This document shows positions 24,969 through 36,991 of a stretch of DNA of 64,000 bases, in pieces (position 1 is the first letter of the stretch; every line of letters starts with the position of its first letter). The position numbers were made by a program, and so were the translations under genes. The notes under the pieces were generated by a model. The model had not been told where the DNA came from. It did not search any database and worked only from the letters and a program-made list of their open reading frames with translations. The DNA comes from Gaeumannomyces sp. JS-464 (lineage: Eukaryota > Ascomycota > Sordariomycetes > Magnaporthales > Magnaporthaceae): the NCBI GenBank assembly GCA_002197995.1, contig NGZR01000002.1, forward strand, positions 2,666,001 through 2,730,000, written 5' to 3'.

Positions 24969-25762
24969 AAGGGGAGCCATCGCATCACCACCATCCAGAA
25001 GACATAGTTTTACCATGGAGCTGCCGAACGCAGACTGGTGGCCCCCCGAGTCTGTTGGGCTCCACGAGATGAAGGACCATCGTTCCAAGGTGTGGAACTT
25101 CGGGCACTCGGGTGCCTGTGCTCCGGGATCGTTTATGAGACAATGGAGGATATATAGGTTAGGCTCGACAGCGCAAGTCTATTTCCGACTTGCGAAGAGC
25201 CTTTGTCTCTGGACGATGTTGAGTTCAGGAGTCGGGAAGTGGTCTAAGGGTCATGGCAGATTGATATGCCACCTAGACGACCAAGCTCTTGAATATCCCG
25301 CAACTCGTTTGGGTCTTGGGTGGTGGTGTAGGACGCATTATTCTCAACGACTATAGAAACGATGATTCACGACAAAAACAATACAAACCACGCAATACCC
25401 CACCGCCGTCTTTCCGTCTGTTCCTCATACATACTCGATTTGGCTGTTGTCTTTTTACTGTCCGAGACGGGGGGAAACCATTCGCACTAGCTGATGATAG
25501 ACTTGAGCGTGAAGAGCAAAGTCTCAGGAGTTAAGTGCTCGGGGAATCGTTCGTGGGCTCGTGGAGGATTTCGTAGCCCTTGACCCTTCAACCTATGTGA
25601 CTTTGCGCAAGGTGACACGCAAAGGGACGCTTGAGCCGTTGCACATATATAGACGAGATCAGCCCCAGCCTTCAGGGAAACAAATTGACGACCTTGCGAT
25701 GATTCCAGCGTCGTGGCACGAGAGGAGAACGAAGCAACTAGTTCTATGATCGTCTAATCGGC
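24969..25762. other. Convergent intergenic spacer
   Basis: Lies between the 3' ends of xpt1 (+) and the OXLD1-like gene (-). Only short frames without domains are present. It is likely 3' UTR and terminator sequence for both genes. Confidence 0.55.
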
Positions 25763-26680
25763 TCACCCGCCGGGCGTGCCTTCTAGTCTATGCTTCTCCT
25801 TTAGTCTCTTTTCCTGCTTCATAAACTCCCTGATGCCTACAGGGATGTTCTTGTACAGCCCCTCGTCCCAGAGGTCTTTGGCGATCTTGAGGGACTTCTC
25901 AGCTGGCGTCCAGTTCGTGTCCGGCCCGCCCCCATCGTCGTCCATGCTGACGGCACCAGCGGCGTGCTGTCTAGACTTCGGCGCGGCAGCAGTGGCGGTC
26001 TTTACCTCCTCGGCCGCCGCCGCGCTGCCGACTCCCCCACCAGCCTCAGCGCTCGCCGCCCCCGCGTCCTGCTGCTTCTTCTGCGCCAGCAGGCGGCTGT
26101 CTGCCTCGGCGCTCGCCGCCGCCCACTCCTCCATCTCCTCGCGGTACCGGTCCCAGACGCAGTTGACGCAGCCGCTCATGCAGCAGTTGTCGGGCTCCTC
26201 CGGCCTCGGCGGCACCAGCACGCCCGCCACCACGACGCTGCGCAATCGCACCGCCTCCAGCCGCTCGGCGCGCGTCGCGGGCCCCGCCAGGCTCGAGCCG
26301 AAGACGATCCCGGGCTTGGGCGGCGATGGTGGCGACGTCTCCTGCGCCGACGGGGACGCCGCCCCCGGATCGGGGGTTGGCTTTGGGGATCTGCCGCGCC
26401 CTGGTTTCTCGGGCTCTGGCGGCGGCGCAGTGGACGTGGGCGCGGGCGAGCTGTCTGCTTTTGGCTTTACCGACCCGTATGGTGGGGGGTCGTCCAGGAG
26501 GAGCTCGTAGTATAGGCCCAGAGGCTGAGCCTGCTCATCGGCGGCCCTGCGCTTTACGTCGGAGATGCTCGTTCTCGGCGCGGCCGCGGTTGTCCAGGTT
26601 GGCGGGCGTGCCGATGACCGGGGTATTAGCCGGCTAGGGCTGGCGGCCTTTGATAAGGCTGTCTTGAGAGCCGAAGACAT
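25763..26680 (-). CDS. Oxidoreductase-like domain protein (OXLD1-like, probably mitochondrial)
   Basis: A single-exon 305-residue protein. The N-terminus is rich in Ser, Ala and Arg with few acidic residues, as in a mitochondrial targeting peptide. The middle is Pro-rich and disordered. The diagnostic core is PRPEEPDNCCMSGCVNCVW followed by an acidic RYREEMEEW helix, about residues 157-188, the cysteine signature of the oxidoreductase-like N-terminal domain family (PF09791; yeast YPL107W, human OXLD1). Most of the remainder is Ala-rich, and a basic helix ends the protein. The biochemical role of the family is not settled; the name is historical. The start at 26680 fits the targeting peptide. 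It is divergent from the gene at 27361. Confidence 0.85.
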   Translation of the reverse strand: MSSALKTALSKAASPSRLIPRSSARPPTWTTAAAPRTSISDVKRRAADEQAQPLGLYYELLLDDPPPYGSVKPKADSSPAPTSTAPPPEPEKPGRGRSPKPTPDPGAASPSAQETSPPSPPKPGIVFGSSLAGPATRAERLEAVRLRSVVVAGVLVPPRPEEPDNCCMSGCVNCVWDRYREEMEEWAAASAEADSRLLAQKKQQDAGAASAEAGGGVGSAAAAEEVKTATAAAPKSRQHAAGAVSMDDDGGGPDTNWTPAEKSLKIAKDLWDEGLYKNIPVGIREFMKQEKRLKEKHRLEGTPGG

Positions 26681-27360
26681 TGTGCGGCTCGCGGCGCAAC
26701 GTTCTCGCCTTGCTACCTGAACGGCATCGAGTATCCTTGAATGAAAAATGGGTGGCGTATGTCAAGGGACGACTACTGGAAATTAGCGACGCTGGAAAGG
26801 GAGGTTCGCGGGGAGTTCTAGAAAAAGTCTATGGTTGGGATTGAGAATTATTCAGCGCGCGCAACGATTTTCGCGCCAGCGGCACGACGTCATTGTTGGA
26901 ATCGCAGACAAGCAACATGCGCCGAGGAAGTACACGTCATGTGAATATCATGTGACTGCGAGCCCGCGGTGATCATACTTTATTACTATTACTTCTTCGA
27001 TAGTGGCAATTTAGGTGCTCAATTGCCTATTGCCCAGTTAAGGGAGCCGTCAATAAGTTATTATCGTCTGGTTTCCATGTTGATTGAGACTCAAAGCCGT
27101 GCTTGCCATTTCTTTAGTCGTTGTCGGGTGGCAACCACTTGAGAAAGCTCCACAAAAAAACAGCGGCACAAGCCCGTCGCAAAACACGTATGGACCCCAG
27201 CCCGACGCGTCACAGCCACTTTCGCCTGCCTCGATCATAAGCCATCCTTGGTGGTGTGAAGTCAGCCGATTTGAGCATAGAACGCGTCGCATCCATCCCT
27301 GGGCCTGGTACATGCTAGAGTCGCCATGGATTCATAACCAGACCCGGATTCCAGGACACA
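26681..27360. promoter_or_regulatory. Divergent promoter interval
   Basis: A 680 bp interval between the start codons of the OXLD1-like gene (-) and the gene at 27361 (+). It must carry both promoters. No discrete regulatory element can be assigned by eye. Confidence 0.5.
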
Positions 27361-29725
27361 ATGGAGACATCCGCCCCGAAGCGGCGGAAGACGTCGCCCA
27401 GCACATCGGTGCCAGTCAACAACAGCCAGAACGGCGACGACCATACCAACAATACATCCACCACCCCGACCGACCCCGCACCAGGCGCCTCGTCCAGGGG
27501 GGAGGGGCGCCCGTCCTTTGCATCGCCTACCAGAGCAAGCCTTGCCAGGCATAATCCAGACGTCTTCGACAAACGAAACGCGACAACGGCTGCTGCCGCC
27601 GCTGCTCGGGCAAGGAGGAGGGGCGGTGCGGCGGCGGCGGCGGAGCGGGGCGCGTCGCAACTCGCCAGCGACGCCGGCAACGATGTGTCCGACCCGGCAG
27701 ACGGCCAGCGCGAGCAGGGAGCCGACGGCAACGACGCGTCGCAGGGCGCAACCAACCAGAGACGGCCGCCGTCCCGGTCCCCGGAGAGGAGCATAGGCGG
27801 ACCGGGCGGCCCACTGTCGGCGATGCCTAGGAGGACGCCGGTCAAGCTGCCGCCCCGGCCGCTGCCCCCTCCCGGACCTGCCGACGACGAGCCCATCAAC
27901 CCGTTCCGCGGCCGCACGCTCAGGCGATCATGGACCGGCCTTGCTCCGCCGCCGCCGCCGCCGCCGCCCGAGCCGGAGCTGCCACCGACCCCGGAGCATC
28001 GCGATCCCGCCGTGAGCATGCCGCCTCCGGGTATCCACAACACACCTTCAAAGCGCGCGAGGAGGAGCAGGGTTCTTGCCGAGCGCATCAGAAGCTCGCC
28101 CACCAAACCCCCGTCCTCTGCGGCGGCGTTCTCGCCATCAAGGGAACCCGCTGCCCCTCCTGCGGCGACGGCCGCGCCTCCGCCTTCAAAGCCGGTGGCG
28201 CAGCAGCTGTTCGGGGCACGGGCACGTCGGCGCGTCAGCTCTTTAGGCCCATCGTGGTTGACGAACAGCCGGAGGAATCGCTTGTGGCCCACGTGGGTGC
28301 GGACGGCCAGGGCGAGGATGCGGACCGTGTCGCCGCGCGCGCGCTGCGCGGGATTGAGCCTTCTGGGCCGGAGACGGCCAAGAGGGAAGAGCGCGATGCG
28401 CTGCTTGCCGAGATCGCGCAGCTCCGGGCTGACGTCGACGCACTGGCCCGGGAGAACCGCAGGTTTGAGGATGCGGACGATGCGGACGCGGCGGATAGGC
28501 AAGCCGCCGTTGACGCTTTGCAGCGGCACCTGCTTCCGCAAGATGCGGAGCCAGAATTCGACGCCGACATGCAGTGGTTGGAGGCGGCGCTGAACCCGAT
28601 ATCGTTCCTGCCCTTTGCCAAGTCCTCGGCCCAGCCACTGCCTAGTTTATTTGCGACGGATATGTCCTCACGAACAAAGGACGATGAGCCCATACCCGTG
28701 TCGCACCACCCCATCCAGATGACGGCCGAGGAGGAGCTCCCGTTCCTGCAGGTCTTCACCCCGTTGTCCTTCTCATCGCAGATCACGGTCCTGCCCCGCG
28801 CTCAGGACGAGCCGGCGGGCCCCCTGCTGCAGCGACATGCCATCACGGTCGGCTCGACGACCCGCCGGGCCTCTTCGCGGCGCAGATCACGCATGACGGT
28901 CGACACGGCGACGACACGATCCGCGACGCTGGCACGTGCCGCGCCTCGACCCCGCGGCCGCGCCCGAGCTTGCGCGGCTCATCGCCGACACCACAACCAC
29001 GACGACAGCCGGGACCACCGCGGGGGTGCGGCCGGTGCGGTCCAGGGTGAACAACATCAGCGTCCTCGGCTGGGCGATGGCCGAGTGGGTGCGGGTCGCG
29101 ACGCGCCGAGCCCGCTTCTGGTGCGCACTGGAGGCCGAGCTCGCCACGAAGGACGGCATGGCCACCGCGGTGGCCCGCGCCCGGGCCAGGCGGAACAAGG
29201 GCCGGCGTGGGAATAGCACGAGGCAGCAGCGTGGGCGCAATGCTTCTGGCGACCGGGACCCGGACGCTACTGACGGAGAAGACGACGAGGGCCAGGATCC
29301 AGATTCCTCCCACGATGGCGGCACCGGCTCGGATTTCTTCTCTCGCCGTGATCTGCTTCCACACATGGGCAGGACGACCATGGAGCTGGGCGTGCCTGCG
29401 GCCGCTGAAGAGGAGGACGGCCAGACGGTCCGCCTCATGGTCAGGTGGCGGATCGGGTTCGACTGGACTGGCGAGGCGGAGAGCGAGGTGGAGTTACTTG
29501 CTGGAGTTCCTGGAAAATGTGAGTATACATGGTATCCCACCTGACATGCTTCCTCGTTGCACCGGCATCATTTACTAACTGCACATGCTGTCTCAGGGAG
29601 GAAAGCAGACCGAGAGGAAAGTTGCATGCTATTCCTGAGCTTTCCAAAAGCTCATCAAGGACGAAGGGGACCCCATCGAGGCTGTCAGGACTGTTGTTGT
29701 GTTGCTTAGCGGTGATGGGTTATGA
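27361..29725 (+). CDS. Conserved fungal nuclear protein, possible kinetochore component; frame-disrupted
   Basis: Starts METSAPKRRKTSPS, an NLS-like N-terminus, followed by a long disordered Pro/Ser/Ala region with PTRASLARHNPDV and HNTPSKRARRS motifs. A coiled coil follows (about 28385-28475, RDALLAEIAQLRADVDAL), then a beta-rich C-terminal half beginning near 28740. An intron at 29519-29596 (GTGAGT..TCAG) gives a last exon that ends near 29725 in GDPIEAVRTVVVLLSGDGL. Frame changes are needed near 28240, several times within 28850-28935, and in the last exon around 29610-29655. I recognise the overall pattern from fungal genomes. The layout of disordered arm, coiled coil and beta-rich tandem fold suggests a CENP-O/P-like COMA subunit, but this is inference and may be wrong. 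Confidence 0.5.
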
Positions 29726-30160
29726 AAAGGGCGGTACATAGCATGACGGACGGGATAATGTGATGGCGTTAATGGGCCGCTTTGATACCACTGTTGGCAA
29801 GACGTTGTCTTTTGTCGGTTTAGTACTACTACCCATTCGTGGACACATTGTTGGACTTGGTGTCTTGACTACCATTTCTGGACAACGCACACTGGTCGCG
29901 TCACCACTGGTTTCGACCAATACTCAGACAGTACGCACTGTGTTGCATAACTTTGGAATTGCGCAAAGACTCTGCTGTGGTCGTATTACTTGAAAACTCG
30001 GTTTATTGGGATACTGAGCTGGTAGAGTCGAGGCCAAGTTCGAGGGATATGGCGGATATCTCCAGGCAAAGTCCAGAGTTGCCTGTCCCCCACGTTACCT
30101 CCACCTTCGTATCCTTTGTCAGTCTCAACATCCACCCACCAGCACCCATACCATCCCAGT
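29726..30160. other. Convergent intergenic spacer
   Basis: Short spacer between the 27361 gene (+) and dpm3 (-). No coding signal was seen. Confidence 0.55.
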
Positions 30161-30646
30161 TTAGTCGACATCAACGCCCAGCCTCCGCAGGTCCACCTTG
30201 GCCTCCTCGATCTCGACCATCAGCTCCTTGTGGGCCTGGGGGGTGTCGTTGAAGGTGAGGACGCCCCAGCCGAGGCGGGCGAGCAGCATGGCGCCGAAGG
30301 AGACGATGAACCAGAAGGGAAGCTGTTTTGCGTGGTAAGGAGGAAAAGGTTAGCATCTCGACAGTTGTAATCGTTTTTGGCGATATGGATGGTGGGAAAG
30401 TGGAGGGGAGCGGCGACGCACCACGGGGACGATCTGGGTCTGGACAACCTCGGGGAGAGGGATGAGCTGGAGGAAGAGCGCGAGGTAGAACTGATGCGTC
30501 CGAGAGTTAGCAGGGTGAATGTTTACAGAGCTGGGGCAGGCGGCGATCAAGAGCGACGAGGGCGCAACGACGTAGGAGGGGCGGGCGGGTCGGCGTACAG
30601 AGCTCGCGAGGAGAGCGATGGAGATGGTCTGCTGTGCGCGCGTCAT
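30161..30646 (-). CDS. dpm3: Dolichol-phosphate mannosyltransferase subunit 3
   Basis: Small ER membrane subunit that anchors and stabilises the catalytic Dpm1 in dolichol-phosphate-mannose synthesis. Exons 30646-30599, 30490-30422 and 30322-30161; all introns GT..AG and in phase 0. The product is 92 residues, the usual length of DPM3. It starts MTRAQQTISIALLASS, then two hydrophobic helices (FYLALFLQLIPLP; FWFIVSFGAMLLARLGWGVL). A charged coiled-coil tail ends EEAKVDLRRLGVDVD, the conserved Dpm1-contacting region. Too short and too split to be seen in any single open frame. Confidence 0.93.
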
Positions 30647-31381
30647 CTTGGGGGTCTAGCTAGGGCTGCTGCCGTTGGCGGTCGCTGCTGCGATTCTAGA
30701 AGATGGAGGGAATTGATGTGTCGCGCGGCAAATAAGGAGTGGATTTGCTCGTCGGGAGTCGTTGTGGGTTTTGTTCGCGAGGGACAACAACAAAAAAGTG
30801 TCGGCGTGGCAGTTCTCGAGGGTCTCGCGTCGATTGATCACCCACTCACGCGAGGTTCGGGACACCTTTTCAGCCCCTGTCGAGGTTCAATCGCCCGCGC
30901 AAGACCCCTGGGCCCAGCTGAGACAGGGGTTGTTGTGCAGTGTGCACGGGCCACGATTGTCCGCTTGATGTCATCCAGCGTGCAGGAAGCGCTCTCTCCA
31001 GAAACATCCAGCCAGCAACCTAAAGTCTACTGACTATCAGAATATTTTATCTTCCAGGATGCTGTGCCAATACCTAGGTGTCCAATTAGTCCGCCAATAC
31101 CACTCCTCATAAACACGGTTAACTCTTTGCGTTCTGCTAGCCCCTGAAGCTAGAGCGAGGCTCCTCATCTGCTCCTGCCAATGTTTACGGCCAAGGTTGC
31201 CCTGGAACTTGCTGTCGGCGGAATTTTATATGCTAGCCCGACCTGGATCTGTAGTGAATGGCTAGGTTCATGTGGACGTGGCAGTTGTGTGGGCTAGCCT
31301 GACCCTTGTCCAAGCCCTCCGCCACCCACCCACAATCTTCAAAAACCCTTTAAATCCTTGGTGGTGCAATACAAATCACCA
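30647..31381. other. Intergenic, no supported gene
   Basis: Promoter side of dpm3 and 5' flank of the tRNA. An ACCTAGGTG tract lies near 31072-31080. Confidence 0.5.
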
Positions 31382-31476
31382 GGGCGAATGGTTTAGTGGT
31401 ATAACGCTTCCTTAGCATCTTGACTCGCAAGAGATTAGATTGGAAGAGGTCCGGGGTTCGATTCCCCGTTTGTCCA
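31382..31476 (+). tRNA. tRNA-Ala(AGC) with intron
   Basis: The acceptor stem pairs GGGCGAA (31382-31388) with TTTGTCC (31469-31475), with discriminator A at 31476; it includes the G3:U70 pair that identifies alanine tRNA. The D arm is GGTTTAGTGGTATAAC. The anticodon stem CTTCC/GGAAG closes a TTAGCA.T loop whose anticodon is AGC. About 23 bases after position 37 form a typical nuclear tRNA intron. The T arm is GGTCCGGGGTTCGATTCCCC. A TTTT Pol III terminator follows at 31481-31484. Confidence 0.92.
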
Positions 31477-33095
31477 ATTCTTTTGCCTCCTAGCTCGCCG
31501 GTTGTCAAGTTTTCCACTCTTTGTCTGGGCGGTTTGTTTGGTTTTCTTTTTCTAGCCGGACCGGAGATACTTGGGTCTCGAGTGTTCTTTGTCATCGTTT
31601 TGCCCGCAAGTCGCTGGTGCGCTAGGCAAGGAGCGGGTTGCTTTGTGCAAACCGATGGGCGGTCGAGCCCCTTTGTTTGTTGCGACAAAGAACCCAAGCC
31701 GGGCGTAGAGTTGCTCCACGCTTGACTTTCCCGGTCCAGCCTTGTACGATCGTGTGCTTTGTTTGGGTTGCCGACATAGCTCAGATACGTCGGCGCAAAC
31801 CAAAGGAGGTTCAAGCCGTCCGCTGCAGTGTCCGCGTACAACGGGTGCCTCTCGGACAAGCAGGAGTCGACGGACCGCCAGAGTCTGTATGATTGGGCGG
31901 GCGTGGACGCGTGGACGCCCGTTTGGCTCGGCTCGAGCCTATTTCATGCTGGCAGTTCGGACATCGGCCTGGCAGCCTGGCGCCACCCGATGTCGTCTCG
32001 AACTCCTACAGGCTGGGATCGGCATTCTGACTCGGTATCAAAGGACACCAGACGCCTGCATGGTATTGTGAAAGCCTGCCGCCTGTTGTCATGTCTTGGG
32101 CAAGTTGCTGCCATCACCGGATCGTGCAGTTCAGCCCATGAGCCACAATCCTGGGGTCCGGCAGTCTCGGACGGTTAGTCTGGGTATCCAAGTCACTATT
32201 CTCAGTGAAACAGGGAACAGACAGCGAGATGGCAGTGGTTGGCATGTTGCGTGCCTGGTTGTGGCGGGGCAAGACCGAGCGGGGCGCAGGGCGCACTATT
32301 TTTGGGATGTCCAGGACGGGCGGGAAACGACCACCAGCTAGGGCCGCACGCGCCTCGTCGCATCTTCAGCTAAAAACAGGCAAACTGGAGAAAATTTGAG
32401 GAGAAGAGTACCTAGTGAGGAAGTAGCAGCAGATGGGCGTAGAAAGATACAAGCAGGAGAACGAAGCAGGAGAATGAGACCAGCACAGCGGAAATAGAAT
32501 AGCGCGAGCCTGGGTGGAGCCCAAGTTTGGCATAAACCGAGGAAGACGAATGGCATTTGGAGTGTGCCATAACTTGGCCAGCGGCCTGTCTGTTTACCCA
32601 CGTTACAGAATCAGGGGCTCCTGGGGGCACACGTCAGCTCCCAAGCCATGCACTGCCGCCGCGCCTGGCACGCTACGGACTAGGCTGGGGCTGAGATCGA
32701 AGGGCCAACAAAAGCACGATCAGCGCGCCCAACCTTCGCTTTCCCTGAAACCAGTCTTTCCTTCGAGACTCTTCCTGTTTTCTCTCTTATCTGTCTGTTT
32801 TGCGTTCCTATCGTATACGAGTGCTCCCTTTAGACTTTCCCTCGGCACGACCGTTCTCCTCCGCCGCCTTCGAGCAACGATCTTTACATCGACTGACAAC
32901 CGACAATCTTTCCAACTCGCGCGAAACGAAAGCGAGCTGAGCTGAACGTCCACGCACCGCAACCGGGCGCCAGCACTACAAGCCGGACCGAGCAGCACTT
33001 GGGAAAAGGAGCCGTGAGGACCGGGTGTGGACAACCCGCAAAAAGGCGGAAACCGGCGGACACACGGCGCAACATACACACACAGCAACAACAAC
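31477..33095. other. Intergenic / M50B promoter
   Basis: A 1.6 kb spacer. The pol III terminator is at its start. The final 350 bases are CT-rich followed by CA-rich leader (ACACACAGCAACAACAAC) directly before the ATG at 33096. No gene is supported. Confidence 0.5.
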
Positions 33096-34027
33096 ATGGC
33101 ACCAGCACCACTCCTTACAGACGCCGCGCTCTACGCGCGCTCAGCAGCACTCGCAGCGGCCCCACTCGTCGCGCGCCATGCGGTCCTTGAGCGGCGCCGC
33201 GAGGGCGGCCCACTCGCCGTCACCGACACGCAAAAGATCACTCTCGGCGTCATCGCCGCCTACGCCGTCGCCATCGGGATCATCTGGAACGTTCCCTACG
33301 TCCGCAGGATCCTCTGGCCCTTCGCCATGCTGACGATCGCTTTTCATGAGTTCGGGCATGCGTTGGCGGCTTGTTGTACCGGCGGGCGTGTCGAGAGCAT
33401 CAAGCAGGACCCTCGCGAGGGCGGCGTGACCATGATGCGCGGCGGTATAAGCGCCATCACGTTACCCGCCGGCTACCTGGGGTCGTCCCTTATCGGGGCT
33501 TTGCTTATCTTTTGCGGCTTCGACATTATTGCCAGCAAGGTTGCCAGCTTCGTCCTCGCCGCCTGCTTCCTGCTCACGTTGTGGTGGGGGAAGAAGGACT
33601 GGCTCACCATCCTCACCATACTGTTCGCCGTCGGCCTGATTGTTGCCTGCTGGTTCATCGCGCATGGCCAAGCTCTGCGCTTCTTCGTGCTGTTTATTGG
33701 GGTCATGTCGTCGCTCTACAGCGTGTGGGATATTGTGAGTTTTTCTGTTCACATCAACGCAGCCCACACAGCCGTTCCCATGAAGCCCCTTGCTAACAGT
33801 CCGGCTCTTAAAAACAGTGCGACGACTTGATTCTTAGAAAAGTCAATGAGTCCGACGCTAGCCAGTTCGCCAAGCGCTACGGTGGCTCCTCTCAGTGCTG
33901 GGGTGTCCTCTGGTCCATCATCTCCCTGATCTTTATGGCCGCGGGGATAGTGGCTGGCATTGCAGCCTTCCCCAAGTCGTTCCAAGAGCAGACGACAGCT
34001 CCCAAGAACTTCCTTCCCACGATATAG
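33096..34027 (+). CDS. Peptidase M50B-like integral membrane protein
   Basis: Exons 33096-33734 and 33818-34027 (GTGAGT..ACAG, phase 0); intact, 282 residues. The zinc-binding HEFGH motif is at residues 84-88 at the start of a membrane helix, in AFHEFGHALAA. Further hydrophobic segments follow (about 133-151, 156-170, 181-197, 200-215), and a last one lies in exon 2 (SIISLIFMAAGIVAGIAAF). This matches the PF13398 M50B-type family of intramembrane or membrane-embedded metallopeptidases common in Dikarya. The second metal-ligand motif of canonical S2P is not obvious, so activity is inferred. The ATG at 33096 was chosen over the in-frame 33027 because it follows a CA-rich leader and begins MAPAPLLTD. 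Confidence 0.85.
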
Positions 34028-34889
34028 GCCATAAGACCCGTAATTGGCGCGTTCTCTTTTGGTGGCTTGTTCGTGTGTTCTTCCTACCCTATCGGTGAGG
34101 AGTCGGTTGCCGGCGTTTCGTCATTGTTGTGATCCATGACGGGGCCACATTTCTAGCATATGCAGATATCCAAGGCATTCGGTGGATGGCGTTTTCGGCT
34201 CGGGGCAAGGCAGCATTGTATGGATAGGATGCCTCGGCTTTAGGGAGTTTGTGTTTTTAACAACGACTGATATTCCCTGCGCGGCGACCGTCATGCCTCG
34301 CATACCCAGTTTGTTTCAGTTGCCCTAAACCGCGCCGACGCTGCCGGCTGGCCCTTCGCTGGATAGATAAATGCGCGATACGCGCTGTTGTTTCCGGCTC
34401 GACTTCCTATTACTGACACTCGGCGGTGGGGGCTCCCATATCTGGGCTCTTGGAACGGGTGGCCACATCACGCTCCGCGGTCCACGTCGAAGCTTCTCGG
34501 CGATGTCCCAGCTGGTCTCGGGAGTGTTTCCGGATGACAGCAGGCTCGAGAGCCTTGCAACCGTTAGAAGCTACCCTCCAGGCAGACCGGGTTCAAAGCT
34601 GCGTAATGGGCGTCATCATGCGTCCAGGGGAAAATCGAGGTTGGACGTTACGGTCTTCCTCGGCGGGGGCTCCGACAAGAACGAAAACGGCACTGCTGTT
34701 ACCGCTGCCCCTGGAGGAACGGAGGAGGCGAATAGGGGTGGAGAGGGGGGATGGACGGCTGTTGCGCTGGAGTCTGTCGCTTTTGATGGGGCTGATGGTG
34801 ACAGGGGCGATGCGCAGGGACGTGGTGGGCGGGAGGAGACAACCACGGCCACGGCTGTCAAGGGGCCGGTGCCGACAGCAATGACTAGA
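34028..34889. other. Intergenic, start of accessory stretch
   Basis: Non-coding spacer. Plus-strand frames overlapping 34371-35060 are composition artefacts opposite a decayed minus-strand gene. Confidence 0.45.
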
Positions 34890-35930
34890 CCGTCCACATC
34901 ACCGCCCATGTCTTCTTCTTTTCTTCTCCTCGGCGGTCGCTCGGCCCAGCTGCATAGCCGTCAGCTCCATGGCGACAAAGATGCTGGCCGAAGCCAGCGC
35001 GGCGACGTTGTCCGGACAAAGTCGCCGTACCGACCCCAGCGGCGCGCCGATGACGCGTAAAACGAGGAGGATGAGGAGCTGGAGCCGCGCAGGACGTCGA
35101 GGATGCACTCGAGGCGCTGTAGCTTGTCGAGCCGGTTGAGGCGCAGCTCGCCGTAGATGAGACGCTCGTCGACGGCGTCGTAGGTGTCCTCCCCGCCGGC
35201 GCCGGCGCGGCCACCGTCGAGCAGCTGCGCGACCATGAGCTGCCAGTCGGCCCGCTGGACCTCTTCCGGGATCAGGTGCTGCCCGCCGGCGAGGAGAAAG
35301 TTGCTTCGGTGGCGGACCAGCGTGGCGGACGAGGAGAGGAACCCTATGGCGCATGCCCTGAGCGTCTGGCGACGACATAAGGGCGAGGCCGAGGAAGAAG
35401 GGGCGGTGGCTGCGGCGCAGCAGCACCATCATTGTCTGGCTAGCAGCATCGGCCGGCGGCGCCCTGGCATGACAAGTGGTCGTCCCAGAAGGAGGGCTCG
35501 AGCAGGAAAGGCGGGATGGGCTTGACGAAGATGCGGCCGCTGGTCCAGACGAGATGGAGGTTCATGCGCTCCGTCACGACAACCTCGCGCCCCATCAGCC
35601 GCTGGCGGTGCAGGGACTGGGCAGGGGCCGGCCGCCCGGCCATCCAGAGCCGGGCGTAGAGTCTGGCCAGCTGGCCCTGGCCCAGCACCCTCGCGAGGAG
35701 GTACGACAGGCCGTCCTGGTCATCCAGCCTGGGGATGGCCAGGTCAGCCCCTTCGGTTCCCATCGGGTACGAGGATGCCAGGAGCGATAGGAGGTGCTGG
35801 GGCGATGGTTGGGAGTCCTTGAGTAACCGGATCTGGAAGGGAGTGGCGATGACGGTCTGGAAAGATATCGAGGAAGCCGTCAGTCCGGTCTATTTGGGTG
35901 TGGCGAGGCAAAGAAAGGGGGTGAATAGGA
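34890..35930 (-). pseudogene. Fungal-specific protein of unknown function, broken frames
   Basis: Minus-strand reading from about 35930 gives three coding-like segments in three frames. The first (35763-35440) contains MGREVVVTERMNLHLVW and IFVKPIPPFLLEP. The second (about 35380-34961) contains AIGFLSSSATLVRHRSNF and LIYGELRLNRLDKLQRLECIL. The third (about 35030-34900) is a hydrophobic helix, NVAALASASIFVAMELTAMQL. The order of a front domain with a W-F-K-P-L/I-P core, a YGELR motif and a C-terminal membrane helix matches a large uncharacterised family of filamentous ascomycete proteins that often sit in variable regions. No function is known to me. Breaks near 35430 and 35050 mean the copy is decayed or misassembled. 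Confidence 0.45.
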
Positions 35931-36991
35931 ACGCTGTCTTCACCTACGGCTCCCTTCGTCCCTCCCCGGTCTTCGACATCTTATCATGCAAGACACGGGT
36001 ATTGTGTTTGTCGGGAAATGTGAGGATACAGGCAGGATATAAGAATCGTAATCGCTGGGAGTTAGAACTTGACGTCGCCTAGGACACTGCCAGCCCCTTG
36101 GACCCTGGATGGATCTCTTATCCATGCTGGGAAAAGGGCAAGAAGGGAGCAGCCACGCCTGCCCCTTAGCCTAGATATTATTGCTGCTTGCCATGCGAGG
36201 ACTGGGCTCTTGGAACCCTGGCGCTGGCTTGCCGCCCGTGGTTGGCCGTGGAAGCCAAGAAAAGCTAGGCGCTGTGGCACGGCGCCTGCGTGTCACAGCA
36301 CTCCGTGTGCTGGCTGTCCTGAATGTACTTAAGGAGAGCCTTACTCTCTCAGCCACCTGGATGTGGGATTGCCTTTTCCATGCCAGGTAACCACGTACAC
36401 GCACATACATAAGGATGGATGGTGGCTGTAACGTGCAGTTCGGGCTGTACAAAACAATGAAGCGCGACGGGCGGGGCCGCCGGCAAGTCATACCCCCCAG
36501 CAGGGCGCCCGGCAATGCCTGGGGCTGGACGGGGCAAGGGCGGCGGAAGGCATCGTCACCGTGGCACCGTGGGCGCTGTCGCCTACCACGAGGGCCCCCT
36601 CTGAAGAACGACTGGCTGAGTACTGCCACCCGTCATATCGTCATGGGAACACAACGGCCCTGACGTTCTGAATCACAGACCGGACTTCCTCGTGTGCTGT
36701 GGTGGGAGGCCTTCCTTCTGGCTCGCGCTACACAGTCAAAAGGGCAGAGAGTAAAAGGGCCAGAGGAGGTCGGAAGTTTTGCTGTTCCCTGGAAAGTCTG
36801 CATATTACCGCCACTTGTTATCCTCACTGGGTTAATAGCGAGGTATATCCATAGCGCCCGGGATTTCTCAACTGCATTTTCTCCTCGACAATTCACGACT
36901 GCTACCAGTCTCTGCTGGGGTGGTTACGGAGCCCCGCGTCTTATCCTCGTCCGCTCACGCCAAAAATACACAAATCGGTTATCTAGCCATC
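35931..36991. other. Intergenic, no supported gene
   Basis: Short frames on both strands without domains. It separates a minus-strand relic from a plus-strand gene, so promoters of both are expected here. Confidence 0.45.

Noticed and set aside
34371..35060. 229-codon plus-strand ORF
   Set aside because: Runs antisense to a better supported minus-strand relic and is low complexity.
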